Shown one piece after another: positions 1 to 10,787 of a stretch of DNA of 64,000 nt. The DNA is from Apodemus sylvaticus (Eukaryota > Chordata > Mammalia > Rodentia > Muridae): assembly GCF_947179515.1 (NCBI RefSeq), contig NC_067477.1:125009796-125073795 (forward strand), in the 5' to 3' direction. A program made the position numbers and the translations under genes. How positions within the stretch are numbered: position 1 is the first letter of the stretch; each line of letters begins with the position of its first letter. A model generated the notes under the pieces. That model was not told the origin of the DNA, made no database searches, and saw nothing but the letters and a program-made list of their open reading frames with translations.

Positions 1-20
1 TACACACCATGCCCAAAGAC

Positions 21-146
21 CTGCGTTGTCTGGAGCTCTTGTAGTAAAAGGAGAGAAGCAGTTTTCACCAGTCCTCTCACTTCCCTCCATGTGCATGCCA
101 TGGCATTTGTGCATGCATGCACACATGCATACATGTTATTCAGTGT
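21..146 (+). repeat. B3-type SINE, 3' part
   Basis: The stretch matches the 3' half of the tRNA-derived B3 SINE: an 'aggagagaagcag' core, then 'tcctctcacttccctccatgtgcatgccatggca', broken here for length into its recognisable parts, and a CA-rich tail. The 5' tRNA-like part is missing or lies outside the window. Confidence 0.6.
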
Positions 147-269
147 CTTCAAAAATTAAATTCTAGATTATTATGTGGCATACTGAGACTAAAGATAAAT
201 ATGCCCCCTTTACTCTAGAGCCAAGCATTAGTAAGGAAAACAGCCACCTAAACAGATAAGATACTATGT

Positions 270-451
270 GGGAGCCAGCAAAATGGCTCAGTGGGTACAG
301 GTACCTGGTGCCAAGCCTTGCCAACTGACATTTACCTCCTATGGCTTTCAAGGTAGATGGAAAGAACTGACTCTTGTAGGTTGTCTTCTACTTCTCTGTG
401 TCCCATGACACATGCACACATGCACACACTTACACACACACACACACACAC
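270..451 (+). repeat. B3-type SINE with CA-rich tail
   Basis: A degenerate tRNA-like head ('aaaatggctcagtgggta') is followed by the B3 body and a (CA)n tail at about 410-451. It is typical of rodent intergenic DNA. Confidence 0.7.
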
Positions 452-2040
452 AATTTTTTTCAGTGTGGTAAATGTAATAGAAATGCATCACTGAACTCAG
501 AAGAACTTGATTAATTTCCTTAAACAGAATGAAAGAATACTCCATAAATTTCTATTTGAGCAACAGATCAGAGAGTCAGCTGATTTCTAGGCGAAAAAGT
601 GCATTATAAGCAAATAAAACACCACTGAAAAAGGCATATGGAACTTGTATTGTGGGGCATTCACCAGAGAAGACTGGATGGACATGGATTTTAGCCACTG
701 GCATGTCTTTATTAGCCACTCAGCAACTACAATGGATGTTCAGGATTCCAGTGTATCCACAAGCCTTTTTCAGAGTGACCTCTTAAGCACAAAAATCATG
801 TTCTGGGTTGACATAAATTAACAATAATGGTTAACCAGAAGCAGAAGCCAAAAAGTGAGGCTAGTCCATTTTGAGGGTCCCAGAACTATGGACTTTGATG
901 GATTGGGCCATTGTTTTACCTGTGGCAGGTGGTGCTGACTATGTGCTGAGATTTACAGTCTGAAAGGCACTTCCATCATGGAGTCAGCTGTGCTAAAGTC
1001 TGGAGCCCTGTAACCATTTGCAAGTGCACTTTTGCTCAGCTGTGGGAGATGGTGCTGAGAAGGTGAGAAGCAGGGGAAGCTTAGTGGTAGGAGTTCCATT
1101 CTATTCTATAAGGTCTTCCTAGCAAGTAGTAAACTCATAGGACTTTGCAGTGATGCCCACAGTCAGGTTAAGGGCATTAATGACATTTGTCACCATTAAA
1201 ATGAGTCAAATATGTACTCCTTCCTCAGGGCATCAATGTCTAAAGAGCCTAGCCAACAATTCTGGGGCATTTGGTGAATATGTCTATGATTTAGTAACCC
1301 AGTTTACCACAGAGCTAAGTATGTCTGGTGGTAGTTTTGATAGTTTTGAGCTTATTTTATGCTTAATCATGCATTATGTATAAATCTATGTTCATGGTGA
1401 GACCATTAAGATAAGAAGCAAAAGAAAACTGGTGTTGAAATACCAGTTAATATGTCTACCAATGAGCCTTCTGTATCTGTATCTCCACACGATCTTCAAA
1501 TATCACACATGTAAGTAATCTGGAAACACCCTCATGGTGAAATACCTACAGATACTGGACAGAGCATGGCATGTGCCTGGAATGTAGTTTATCCTCTGTG
1601 AAAAGAAGGTTACAAAGAAAGCTAAGCTGAATGCTTTTCACAATTGAGCCCAGGATGCTACTGATGGAAGCTCTTCTTGGCCCATGTTGCTGCTTAGGGA
1701 GCTTGGTCACCTCCATCCTGTGCTGTGGACGTTTGAAATAAACAGTGGATAGACCAGGTGACTAGAGACTGGGGGCACACATCCATAGGTATTTGGCTCC
1801 TGTTTCATGAGCATTTTACTAGATATGTAGATTCTTTTCTTTTGTTTTCCATTGGTCATGTGGATCCTGTTCCTCTCAGCACTTCACAGCCAGAACTGCT
1901 TGCTCATGCAAAACCCCACTTTCTCCTGCTTTCCTTAGAACATGGATTCACAGGTTCCTGAACCAATGTTTCCTGAGGTATGACATATAGGATCTCAAAG
2001 AAGTCCTTTTAATTTTACAGGTTCTGGATGACTAGATTAG
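452..2040. other. Unassigned stretch, no gene recognised
   Basis: I see no long open frame, splice-bounded exon or recognisable repeat consensus. An AATAAA at about 1736 follows roughly 900 bases that could be a very decayed insert, but I cannot tie it to a parent gene. Confidence 0.4.
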
Positions 2041-2063
2041 CATTAGAGAGAGAAAGAGAAAAG

Positions 2064-2064
<1 letters not shown>

Positions 2065-2141
<77 letters not shown>
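2065..2141. repeat. (GA)n microsatellite
   Basis: About 38 uninterrupted GA dinucleotides follow a short GA-rich lead-in. The tract is a pure purine/pyrimidine mirror repeat. Any 'RE' open frame across it is an artefact. Confidence 0.98.
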
Positions 2142-2455
2142 CTTCCTAAAGGGAAAACGCTGAAAAGCAACAGTGAAAACTCAGGCTACTTTGAGGTCCT
2201 AAGTCAACTGTTAAAAAAAATGGGTTGGCAAAAGTGTTGGGGCAAAGAAATGTCCCATATAAAGACCTCATTAAAAAAATCAAGAATCTTAGAGTGCCAC
2301 ATGCTCAAAGGACACACAGTGTCTGTGCTGACACAGAGATAAAATTGGTCTTGCTACACTCAATATCTGAGGCAAGAAGAGCAGTCACTCCTAACTGCTG
2401 GAGATGAATACACTTCCAAAGAACACATGCACCACAAGAGAGTCCTTCTACATCA

Positions 2456-2691
2456 GTGGTTCTGATTCCATAGGTCACTACTCTGTTGGGTGTCAAAGGA
2501 CCATTTTACAGGGGTCACCTAAGATGATCAAAAAACAGAGTTTATTTACATTATTATTCATAACAGTAGCAAGATTACAGTTATGAAGTAGCTATGAAAA
2601 TAATTTTATGGTTGGGGGTCACCACAGCATGAGGAACTATATTAAAGTGTTGTAGCATTAGCAAAGTTGAGAACCACTGTTCTTCATGAAT
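2456..2691 (+). mobile_element. URR1-type hAT-Charlie DNA element
   Basis: The element has the 'ataattttatggttggggg' core and the far end 'gttgagaaccactgttct', which is nearly the inverted complement of the near end 'agtggttctgattc'. This matches the rodent non-autonomous hAT family URR1. A second copy in the opposite orientation lies near 51.7 kb. Confidence 0.8.
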
Positions 2692-2869
2692 TGCATGTGT
2701 GTTGTATGCCTCAGTACATACACACATTCTACAGGTTTATCTTTGTGTGCTCTAAAATGGCAACCTTATAGCCCACAGGTTATCTGCCTAGTGACAGCCC
2801 TTCAACCAATATACTGATGCAAATTCGTGCTTCAGATCTATGAATTTTGAGTCCAAATAGCCTACACAA

Positions 2870-3098
2870 ATTTCTCCTTTTTTAAAAATATATACTCTTT
2901 TTTAAAGTTTTCATTTGTTTTTATTTTAAGTGAATGTATGTTATGCTTGCATGTATGCCTGTAGGAAAGAGTTGAATTCCTTGGAACAGGAGTTACAGGC
3001 AACTGTGAACTGTTGTGTGGGTGCTGGGAATGGAACCCAAGTCCTTTAGAAGAGCAGCCAGTGCTCTTAACCTCTGAGACAGCTCTCCAGTCCCTTTC
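2870..3098 (-). repeat. B3 SINE, antisense
   Basis: Reading the minus strand gives the tRNA-like head near 3098 ('ggactggagagctgtctc'), then the 'aagagcactggctgctctt' box region, the B3 body and an A/T-rich tail near 2880. Confidence 0.8.
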
Positions 3099-3124
3099 AC
3101 TCTTTGCCTTTAAGATCTCTCTAT

Positions 3125-3240
3125 TGGCTGAGCAGTGGTTGCACATGCCTTTAATCCCAGCACTCTGGAGGCAGATGCAAGTGGATTTCTGAGTTCGAGG
3201 CCAGACTGATCTACAGAGTGAGTTCCAGCACAGACCAAGA
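3125..3240 (+). repeat. B1 SINE, truncated
   Basis: The 7SL-derived B1 body includes 'atgcctttaatcccagcac' and the mouse-type core 'gatttctgagttcgaggcc'. The 3' quarter and A-tail are missing. Confidence 0.88.
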
Positions 3241-3285
3241 CCTCTCTTTTGTATTCGCTTCTTTGAATGCAGCTATAATATACTG

Positions 3286-3289
<4 letters not shown>

Positions 3290-3347
<58 letters not shown>
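3290..3347. repeat. (CT)n microsatellite
   Basis: About 29 CT dinucleotides in a row. Confidence 0.97.
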
Positions 3348-3351
<4 letters not shown>

Positions 3352-3424
3352 ATATACATATAGATATGTGCATATACTATACTTCCCTAAATTTACAAAT
3401 CTAAAACAACTTATGAATATGAAC

Positions 3425-3570
3425 AGCCACTGATTCTAGTAGCACATGCCTGTAATACCAACACTTGGAATAAGGAAGAGGATTGTTACTGGTTTGAGAT
3501 AATCTTCGTAGTGAGCACCAGCTTAGCTGGAGATATAAAGCAAGATCCTATCTCAAAAACTAAAACAAAA
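3425..3570 (+). repeat. Degenerate B1-like SINE
   Basis: The order of the B1 segments is recognisable ('cacatgcctgtaatacca', a cagcttagctggagat-like core, then 'atcctatctcaaaaac'), but divergence is high. Confidence 0.55.
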
Positions 3571-4154
3571 CAGACACACACACACATCATTTTTACCTCA
3601 GTAAAAACTCTATAACCCTTAAAGTCATAAAATATATTTTTATATTAATAAAGATTATAAAATATCAAAGTATTGGATTAATAATACAGAAGACCTTCAT
3701 ATATAAAACCATAAATATTTAACACAGGAGATTGATGATAATATGCATAATTGGAAAGATATTTCAGGCTCTTGGCTGGGATGATTTTAATATAAAAAAT
3801 GTCAATCCACCTCAAGTTCAAGTCTACCTTGAAGGTTTCTTAATGGAGAATAAGAAGAGAGAGAGACTTCTAGGACCAAAAGCAAAAACAGCTACACAAC
3901 CATTGTTAATAACAAAAACAGGCAGGTGGAATTAAAATGTTTTTAAAAGGCTCTGAAATATCAGGAGGGAGAGGATTTCTGTGCACTGAAGGTCAGCCTG
4001 GTCTAAATACTAGTTCCAGGAGACCCAGAGCTACAAAGAGAGAGTCTGTCCCAAAACAAACACCCAGCTCTGAACCAAGTTCATTTCCATATGACAATAT
4101 GACAGTTTAATTGAGGAGAGCTCCACATAGCAGCAAGAAAACAATGCCACTACT
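3571..4154. other. AT-rich unassigned stretch with a B1 scrap
   Basis: AT-rich DNA with no exon-like segment. About 3985-4055 resembles the 3' third of a B1 ('gtcagcctggtctaaatac'). Confidence 0.4.
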
Positions 4155-4420
4155 GTGATGACAAATGTCAACTTGACAAAATCTAGAATCATCTGGAGAT
4201 GAGCCTCTGAGCATGTCTGTAGGGAAGTGTCTGGATAACCATCCTGAGGCACCTCTGGGTGGCGCCAAGCTATGACTGGGATTCTATACTGTGTCCCTAG
4301 GGAAAGAGAAGAGCAGCTTGAACTTGTTCCTTCTCTCTGCTTCTTTACTGTGGATGTCACCTGAATCGCTACCCTGAGCCCCTATGTTGTGGCTTCTTCC
4401 CCTGCCATGGTGGACGGAGG
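4155..4420. repeat. Rodent interspersed repeat, family not named
   Basis: It opens with 'tgtcaacttgacaaaatcta' and holds '...ggtggcgccaagctatgac'-like sequence, a pattern I know from dispersed rodent repeats. I cannot name the subfamily from memory. Confidence 0.4.
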
Positions 4421-4805
4421 GACCATTTAAAGGAATCACAAAGGTCCCCCAGGAGCCAAAAAATATTCTTGAAAAAGCATAGTTAAATGACTCAGTTTCT
4501 ATTTTTAAAACCATGTACAAATGGTTTTACAGTAATCAAAAATAGTCGTGAAACTAGCATAAGAACAGACCTTTAGGATCAATGAAAGCTAACACTAAAA
4601 ATCAACTGCTTCTCTACACAGACACTGAGACCATTCAATGCAAAAAAAAAAAAAAAAAAGCTTTAATAAATGGTTTTGGGACACTGGAAGGCCACTTGTT
4701 GATGAGTGAAGTTGGGCCTTACTTCATATCATATTTAAAAACAAAATTGAGATAAAGTAAAAAACATAAATGTAAGAACTAAAGTAATGAAACTCTACAA
4801 ACTAA

Positions 4806-4891
4806 GAAGGAGAAGGAGTAAGAGAAGGGGGAAATAGAAAAATAGGAAGAGAAAGAGGAAGAGAAGGAGGAGAAAGAGAAGAGGAGAAGGG
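4806..4891. repeat. Purine-rich (GA-rich) tract
   Basis: An imperfect GAGAAGGAG-type low-complexity run on the plus strand. Confidence 0.9.
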
Positions 4892-4894
4892 CAT

Positions 4895-5080
4895 GGGAGG
4901 ATGGTTCAGCACCACATACTGCACTTGCAGAGGACCTGGGTTCAGTTCTTAGCATCTATGTCAGATGGTTCATGATACCCTGGAATTCTAGCTCCAGGGT
5001 GATCCAAGCACCTCTGGCTTCTGCAGGCACTTGTGTTCCAATTCTCCCACACAACCACACAAACACACAATTTTACAAAT
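4895..5080 (+). repeat. B3-type SINE
   Basis: A decayed tRNA-like head is followed by 'gcagaggacctgggttcag' and a body ending in a CA-rich tail. Confidence 0.7.
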
Positions 5081-5106
5081 GAACTTAGAGAAGAGAAAGA
5101 ATTGTA

Positions 5107-5405
5107 ATGGTTAATCATATGTCAACTTGGCTAGGCTATGGAACCCAGTGGTTTGGTCATATATTAGCCTAGAACATTTCTTTGACAGTAATTCTTACAT
5201 ATGACTAACATTTAGAATCAGTACACTTTAAAGCATATTGCTTTCCATACTGTGAGTGGCCATCACCCAATCAGCTGAAGGCTTTAATAGCAGAGATCAG
5301 AACTCCTGAAGAGAAAAGACTTCTTCCACAGGAGTGAAGCACAAAAGGTGTACCCATTTCTCTAGCCTGCCCTTTGCAGCATCTTTTGGACTCAGGACAA
5401 TGACA
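5107..5405. repeat. Old interspersed repeat, family not named
   Basis: It begins 'aatggttaatcatatgtcaa' and runs through 'cccaatcagctgaaggc', which resembles a widespread ancient mammalian repeat. Divergence is too high to name it. Confidence 0.4.
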
Positions 5406-5478
5406 CTAAATTTTACCTGAGTTTGTCTATGAATTTCAGAAGAGCTGTGAGAATCAATTTCTTGGCCTCAGTTTCTTT

Positions 5479-5535
<57 letters not shown>

Positions 5536-5536
5536 T
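5479..5536. repeat. (GT)n microsatellite
   Basis: About 26 GT dinucleotides, with one interruption ('gtatgtg') near the right end. Confidence 0.97.
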
Positions 5537-5933
5537 CAGAGGACAGGAAACTCAGACTGGAGGCATGACCTACCAGGTCCTCAAGAAGACCATCAGTGCT
5601 TACTAACATTCACCATGTGCACCATGTCTGCGAACAATTTTTCTTCTGTTGAAAATAAAAATTTCCACCCACCCACAAAGTTGTAATTAATGTCCCAAGA
5701 CCTTCATTGTCTTGTCCTATGAGTATAAATCTTTCTTTACAAAATGGGCTCCATAGGCCTTCTGCCTCCCATGTGATGGACAATATCCATTTCTCAACTC
5801 TTATCACATTCTTTCCCCCAAAAGTTCTATGTATGTCAGTCTGACTGTCTCCCCTAGCTCAAGTTTCTAGGCAGCACTTTTTTAATATCTTGTACGTTCT
5901 TCCTTTTTGATAATATGATACTAAAGTTACTAC

Positions 5934-6060
5934 TACTATTACCACCTCTTCCTCTTGACCTCTCCCTCCTTCTTCTCTTCCTCCTTTTTCTTTCTTTCCT
6001 ATTCCTTGTTCTACCTGCTCTTCCTCTTCTTTCTGTTCTTCCCTCTTGCTCTTCTTTTCT
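5934..6060. repeat. Pyrimidine-rich low-complexity tract
   Basis: A C/T-rich run of CTTCCTC-type words directly precedes a SINE. Poly-Leu or poly-Arg frames across it are low-complexity artefacts. Confidence 0.85.
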
Positions 6061-6061
6061 T

Positions 6062-6196
6062 GGCTTTTTTGAGAGAGTAGTCCTTGCTCTCCTGGAACTT
6101 ACTATGTGGACTAGGATGACTTTGAACTCAGAGAGTTCCTCCTGCTTCTGCCTCCAAAGTACTGACATCAAAGGTGTGCACCACCATGCCTGGCCT
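6062..6196 (-). repeat. Degenerate B1-like SINE, antisense
   Basis: Antisense B1 order: 'tttttgagagagtag', 'ctcctggaacttactatgt', 'gcctccaaagtactgacat' and 'gtgcaccaccatgcctggcc'. Confidence 0.7.
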
Positions 6197-7130
6197 AAAG
6201 CTTCTCAAACTGAATTAATGGAAAGACATCTATGGGTATTACCTCAACTCCCCCTACCCTCTGCTCATTCCCTCAGATGGCCCAGAGGCTCAGCATTTCT
6301 AAAAACCTATAGGGGTTCAGCACAGAGAGAAGTGGGTTTTGAGAGAAAGTGGCTATCACATACCTTTGCCTTGGCCGCCGCCTTTGTCTGGCTCCGATAC
6401 CTAGAAAACAACACACAGATAGCGCCAATCATGAAACTAATTAGACTAATCTTGAAATGGCCCAGCAGTGGGATATCCATCCCCCAACTTGGCTCCATTA
6501 CTCAAGCACATTGCTTTAACTAACTAACTAAACTCAACTCAACTCAAGAGTCTCTGTCTCCAGAATGCCACCATTATGATATCATAATAGGTACTTCAAG
6601 GTAAGGTCAGTCATTGTACATTTCAGCCACTGCCCTTCCCTGGGGCTACCCCTAGCTCTCAGATCCCTTATATCCCAAATCTCAAGGAAGAATCCAGCTA
6701 TGAATCTTCCGAGGTCCAGCTTGATAAAGGACATTAAGGAAGAAGTGATGAGGCAAAGTTTCAAAGTCTTTCAAAATGGCCTGTTCCAATTCACATCTTC
6801 TCTGGAGCTGGCCACTATCCTATACTTGGATTAGGTCCCATGCCATACATTTCAAACTTCTGGTTAGAAGTAGAATTAGAGACAGAACAGTTGGAGTGGA
6901 CATGCTCATATGCTCTGAGGTGCTTAGTTCTCGAAGTTCATGGGTCTCCATATTCCCTAGTTCCTGTTGACCTGAATGCATCAAACTGAGTAGTAACCTT
7001 AGAGGAACACCTTATCCTAGGACCTACTCTCTTACTGCCAAGTTTATCTATACTATATTTTGGAGTTACCAAAGAAGCTACAATAATAGTTCAGTAAATA
7101 CCTCTTACCCTTTCTCATCTATCCTTAACA
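6197..7130. other. Unassigned stretch
   Basis: No gene recognised. It holds a small (CTAA/CTCAA)n run at about 6517-6547. On the minus strand a 37-bp segment (6364-6400) is flanked by a ttttctag acceptor and a gtatgtg donor, but I cannot assign it to any gene. Confidence 0.4.
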
Positions 7131-7458
7131 GCTTTTTTTTTCTTTTTTTTCTTCGATATATTTTTTATTTACATTTCAAATGAATTCCCCTTTTCTAGAC
7201 CCCCACTCCCCGAAAGTCCCATCAGCCCCCTTCCCTCCCCGTTTTCCCACCTACCCCTTCCCACTTCCCTGTTCTGGTTTTGCCCTATATTGCTTCACTG
7301 AGTCTTTCCAGAACAAGGGGCCACACCTCAGTTCTTCTTGTACCTCATTTGATGTGTGGATTATGATTTGGGTATTCCAGTTTTCTAGGTTAATATCCAC
7401 TTATTAGTGAGTGCCTACCATGATTCATCTTTTGAGTCTGGGTTATCTCCCTGTTTTT
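7131..7458 (-). mobile_element. LINE-1 3' end, 5'-truncated
   Basis: A poly-T (antisense poly-A) at 7131-7150 is followed by the mouse L1 3'UTR in antisense ('atttacatttcaaatgaa', then a C-rich 'ccccactccccgaaagtccc'). The end of the ORF2 region is reached near 7430. The copy breaks off where a B3 SINE begins. Confidence 0.92.
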
Positions 7459-7670
7459 TAAAAAAAATGTATTTTATGTGTAAGTATAATTTGCCTGGAT
7501 GTATGTTTGTATACCACATGTGTGCCCAAGAGATTCACAAGACAGCATCAGATCCCCCAAAAACTGGAGTTAGGGACAGTTGTGAGAGGATATGTGGGTG
7601 CTGGAACTCAGCACAAGCCCTTTGCAAGAGCAGCCTGTGCTCTAACCATTGAGCCATCTCTCCAACCCCA
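7459..7670 (-). repeat. B3 SINE, antisense
   Basis: The minus strand reads 'gggttggagagatggctca' at the right end, then the B3 body and an A-rich tail at about 7461, abutting the L1 fragment. Confidence 0.85.
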
Positions 7671-7689
7671 CTCTTCACATCTTATATGA

Positions 7690-7830
7690 CTTCAGTACAC
7701 TTGTCAAGACCATGAGATTAAAATGGGAGGTGGAGGATCCAGAATCAAAGGGCATCCTTGGCTTCATTGCAAATTCAAAGCCAGCTTGAGCTCCATAAAC
7801 CCTATCTCAAGAAAATGCAAACATTGGTAC
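7690..7830 (+). repeat. Degenerate B1-like (PB1-type) SINE
   Basis: Only the order of weak B1 words remains ('gggaggtggaggatcc', 'aaagccagcttgagctcc', 'ccctatctcaagaaaa'). Confidence 0.4.
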
Positions 7831-8005
7831 ATTGATTCCTACTTTCATTTGCATCTCATATTCTCCCACCAGTGTCAGGATCCATTTTAGAGCACCATGT
7901 TGATGGAGCCTGAACAAAGAGCCCTCTGAGTTCTATCCAAGAGTCCTATCACTGCACCAATAGAGAAAATTCCTAACAGTCAGGAAGGGTCACAAAATAG
8001 CTAAC

Positions 8006-8130
8006 CTGCTTGCAGTTTTCCACGTGTTTCTCTAAAGTCTCTGTAGGCTTCCTCCCCCACTGCCTGGCAGGTAGGACAGGACACACTGTTTTATCCAAGA
8101 TATCTAAGCACCACTTTTCCTCCACACTGC
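8006..8130 (-). pseudogene. Zfp512-ps: Zfp512-ps exon with damaged zinc finger
   Basis: The acceptor 'ctttccactgtag' is followed by GSVEEKWCLDILDK, then a scrambled CPxCQAVGRK segment, then LEKHVENCKQ and a donor (cag|gttagc). In the parent this exon holds the C-P-T-C...H...C zinc finger. Here about 5 bases are gained before the second Cys and about 1 base just after it, so the frame is restored but the second Cys of the finger is lost. Confidence 0.82.
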
Positions 8131-8795
8131 CTACAGTGGAAAGAATAGGACACTGTAATCTGTAGAATTCTTCAGAAACAAAAAACTTAAGTCTACAATT
8201 GAGGGAAAATATTGAATACATTCTTGCAGTAAAGGACTTTCAAAAATAACATGTTTCTATTCACTGCACAGTTTCAGAAACCTCTGTCCATTTCTCCCCC
8301 CCCCCCCAAAAAAAAACCCATCTGAGGCTCACTCTCAAGTCCCATGGAGTGAGTCAGAACTGGGGGGCAACTTTTCAGATCATGATGTAAGAAAAACATA
8401 CTTAGATATGCAAAATTGCTGTCTGAAATTTTTTTCTATGTGCCTGAGATGATGCTAAATGTTTTTGTCATTTAAATTTCATCGATATAATATTTCCTGT
8501 CTACATACAAGGAAATCGAGGATTGTAAGGGACAGCCCTAGGCAGCTCAGAAGGCACACAGGGCCAAAATTTAAGCCTGTGTGACCTCCAAACCAGCAGC
8601 AGCTGCTGCTTCCATGAACAGCAGGTGAGGCTTGGTGGTCGATGCCTCCCCATCAGGAATGAAGGGCGGGCTCGGTTCAATTTCTCACAGAGACAGAGAG
8701 AGAAGGGAGGTAAGAAAGAGGGAGAAATAGGTGACAGCCTCATCTGGTACATCATCTCTCATAGAAACAGCATGCATATTCGAAGACATGAGTAC

Positions 8796-8878
8796 CTGCT
8801 GCATACACTGGAAGACCTTCCGAACCCGAGGAGCTTGGGAATTGGTGTGAGGCTGAGCTTTAGGCTGCTGCTTCCTTC
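8796..8878 (-). pseudogene. Zfp512-ps: Zfp512-ps exon, acceptor lost and frameshifted
   Basis: The frame reads RKQQPKAQPHTNSQAPRVRK, matching the RKQRPK-QPNPK region of the parent. After RK one base is missing relative to the parent RKEPPVYAAG, so the tail shifts frame while the bases 'gtgtatgcagcag' and the donor (gtactc) stay. The expected acceptor AG just upstream reads GG (plus-strand 8879-8880). This exon alone would block normal splicing and translation. Confidence 0.82.
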
Positions 8879-9144
8879 CCGCATAAGATGCAAACTCAGA
8901 AACCTGAAACACATCAACTTCCCAAATCACCTTCCCCTTCTCTTTAGTAGACTAGGCCCCACTCCCTCAACCTCCTGACCTTCCTTTCACACAGGACTGA
9001 CTGAAAAGGAATAAGAAAGCCGGTAAAAGTCATCCCCTCACCGAATTCTAGGGATTTCAAAGTCAATCAAGCCTACAAAGCAAAGGCTTTCTACCTCCAG
9101 CTTACAGAGTGAAGCTCAGTCTCCCAGACAGCGCAGGACCCTAC

Positions 9145-9249
9145 CGTACATCTTGTGCTTCTTTTGCGGAAGCTCACTATAGTCTTCATCTTCTTCCTGC
9201 TTGACTTTCCTCTTTCCTTTGGCCTTCTCCTTTTCCTTTTCACCTGTGC
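9145..9249 (-). pseudogene. Zfp512-ps: Zfp512-ps exon, basic region
   Basis: A clean acceptor (ggaatgtcag) and donor (tacg|gtaggg) bound 105 bp. In phase with the previous exon it reads a Lys-rich start, then AKGKRKVKQEEDEDYSELPQ and KKHKMYG. This matches the basic/acidic nuclear-localisation-like segment of ZNF512. The start has expanded GEKEKEK-type residues relative to the parent as I recall it. Confidence 0.87.
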
Positions 9250-9965
9250 CTGACATTCCACACAACAACAAAGCAGTCTGTAAATGCCTTCCAAACCTTG
9301 TCACAGCACCACAAGGCATGAATCACCAAAAAATGCACCCTCACAGAACAGCTTGGAGAAACTTGGTGTGAACAGATCCTAACCTATGGAGTCTCCCTTT
9401 TCCCTGTAGATTGTCTTCCCTCAGAAACCATCAGATCTTCCATATGCCTAAACACGTCTCTTGACTATGATTTATATCTACAGAACCAGAACTCAACAAA
9501 GACACCTGTGGATCAATCACTGACTGTGACCCTCTGGCATACATTGCCACGATAACCCGTTACCCAGTCCTCACATCCTCAAAATCAGAGGAAAACATAA
9601 GAGTAAGAAAAAGAAGGTCAAATGCCATGGAGAAGAAGGCTGCCACTGGGTAGGATTGGTAGAGCTGACAAAGGGAGAGTCACGAAGGCAACAGTGTGTG
9701 ATAGCCTGACTCCTTCACATCTGCTTATTCAGGTTGGTCGTAGTGTAGCTCCCAAACACTGGAGGCCCATGCAGGAGGTCATAATACATCCAATGCTTGT
9801 GTGAACCAGATACTGAGTGTGAAGCCAGCCAGAGCCACATGGTGAAAGGCCTGTGTCAAACAAAATCTCATCTAATCACTACTGATAAGGAGCCACACCA
9901 CACCAAAACACCAAGCACATGAGATACACTCTCCTGTCTCAGAACTGAGAATCTGAAATGGATAC

Positions 9966-10153
9966 CTTCAACCTGTGACGTGGCAGCAGGCTTGATTCTT
10001 CTCATCTTAATCCAGTAGGTAGATTTTCAGAAGGTTGCTGGGAAGTCAGTCACTGGTTCATATGAGGAGGCAGATGACGAACCACTCAGGGAGTCCTCAT
10101 GAGGGATAGTGGACTGGAAGCTATTATCCTTTATGGAGCACTGGGTCCTATTA
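9966..10153 (-). pseudogene. Zfp512-ps: Zfp512-ps exon with premature stop
   Basis: The acceptor region 'ttctgtgttgtgtcag' precedes a frame reading RTQCSIKDNSFQSTIPHEDS and then LSGSSSASSYEPVTDFPATF. The next codon is TGA (plus-strand 10027-10029), where the parent has Arg (CGA), a typical CpG transition. After the stop the frame continues as KSTYWIKMRRIKPAATSQVE and ends at a consensus donor (GAAG|gtatcc). Length (188 bp) and phase suit splicing to the 9145-9249 exon. Confidence 0.87.
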
Positions 10154-10787
10154 CTGACACAACACAGAAACATGTACCACAGGGGAGAAGCTGGAGACAT
10201 TATCTATTACTTATTCTTACATTGTAAAAACACAATCAACTTAATAAATTGTGCAAAGTTATGAAGACTTGTTTTTTTTTACAAAAAGCAAAAAATAAAA
10301 TGAAATCAAATGCACACAAAAACAGCACATGGGTTAAAACATACTAACCATTACAAGTCAATTCAACACGGTATATACAATTCTTCTTAAACCCAGGTCC
10401 GTCAGAGTAAACAGGCTACACAAGTGATCCCTCTGCAGCCCAGACCTTCCCAGACTACTCTGAGAAAAGAGAGTAGGCAAAGTGATAAGGCTCCTTGGAA
10501 GTAGAACCACGTGTATCCCATCTGTCCTGTCTCTGATAGAAGGACCATAATCTAAAGGCTTCTCAGCACAAAGGATAGTCTGTGTATTCTGCACTGACAC
10601 TGTCCTCCTCCTCTTTCCCCTTCCTCTACCTCTCCCTCCTCCTCCTCCTTCCCCATCCTCCTCCTCCGTTCCCAACACTGAGATGGCATCCTGTCCTACT
10701 TATACAACACAACCCTTTACTTACATAGTTTAGGAACAATGCAATCTTGTCTTAGTGAAGTGGCCAGAGAATCTGGGAAATAACTAA
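10154..10787. other. Unassigned stretch upstream of Zfp512-ps
   Basis: I could not find the parent's first coding exon here. About 10600-10678 is a CCTCCTC-type pyrimidine tract. Otherwise nothing is recognised. Confidence 0.4.

Larger units (their letters stand above)
8006..10153 (-). pseudogene. Zfp512-ps: Zfp512 (ZNF512) intron-containing pseudogene, partial
   Basis: Four consecutive exons of the zinc-finger protein ZNF512/Zfp512 lie on the minus strand at 10153-9966, 9249-9145, 8878-8796 and 8130-8006. They correspond roughly to residues 30-180 of the parent, from the NRTQCSIKDNSFQ region through the basic QEEDEDY...QKKHKxYG segment to the first atypical zinc finger. Introns of about 0.7, 0.27 and 0.67 kb remain, so this is a DNA-level duplicate rather than a retrocopy. 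Disabling changes are a CGA-to-TGA stop, a 1-base deletion, an acceptor changed from AG to GG, and two indels in the zinc finger. The first coding exon and everything after the first zinc finger were not found. No protein function is expected. The identification rests on my memory of the ZNF512 sequence; several short near-identical blocks in the right order make it strong. Confidence 0.87.

Noticed and set aside
840..1760. Possible processed pseudogene ending at an AATAAA
   Set aside because: No frame or protein match could be recognised and no poly-A tail or flanking duplication was found.
2028..2342. Arg-Glu repeat protein
   Set aside because: Translation of the (GA)n microsatellite.
5915..6523. 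A 202-codon open frame that could look like a gene
   Set aside because: It starts in a pyrimidine-rich low-complexity tract (poly-Leu) and runs through an antisense B1-like SINE. No splice sites or known domain.
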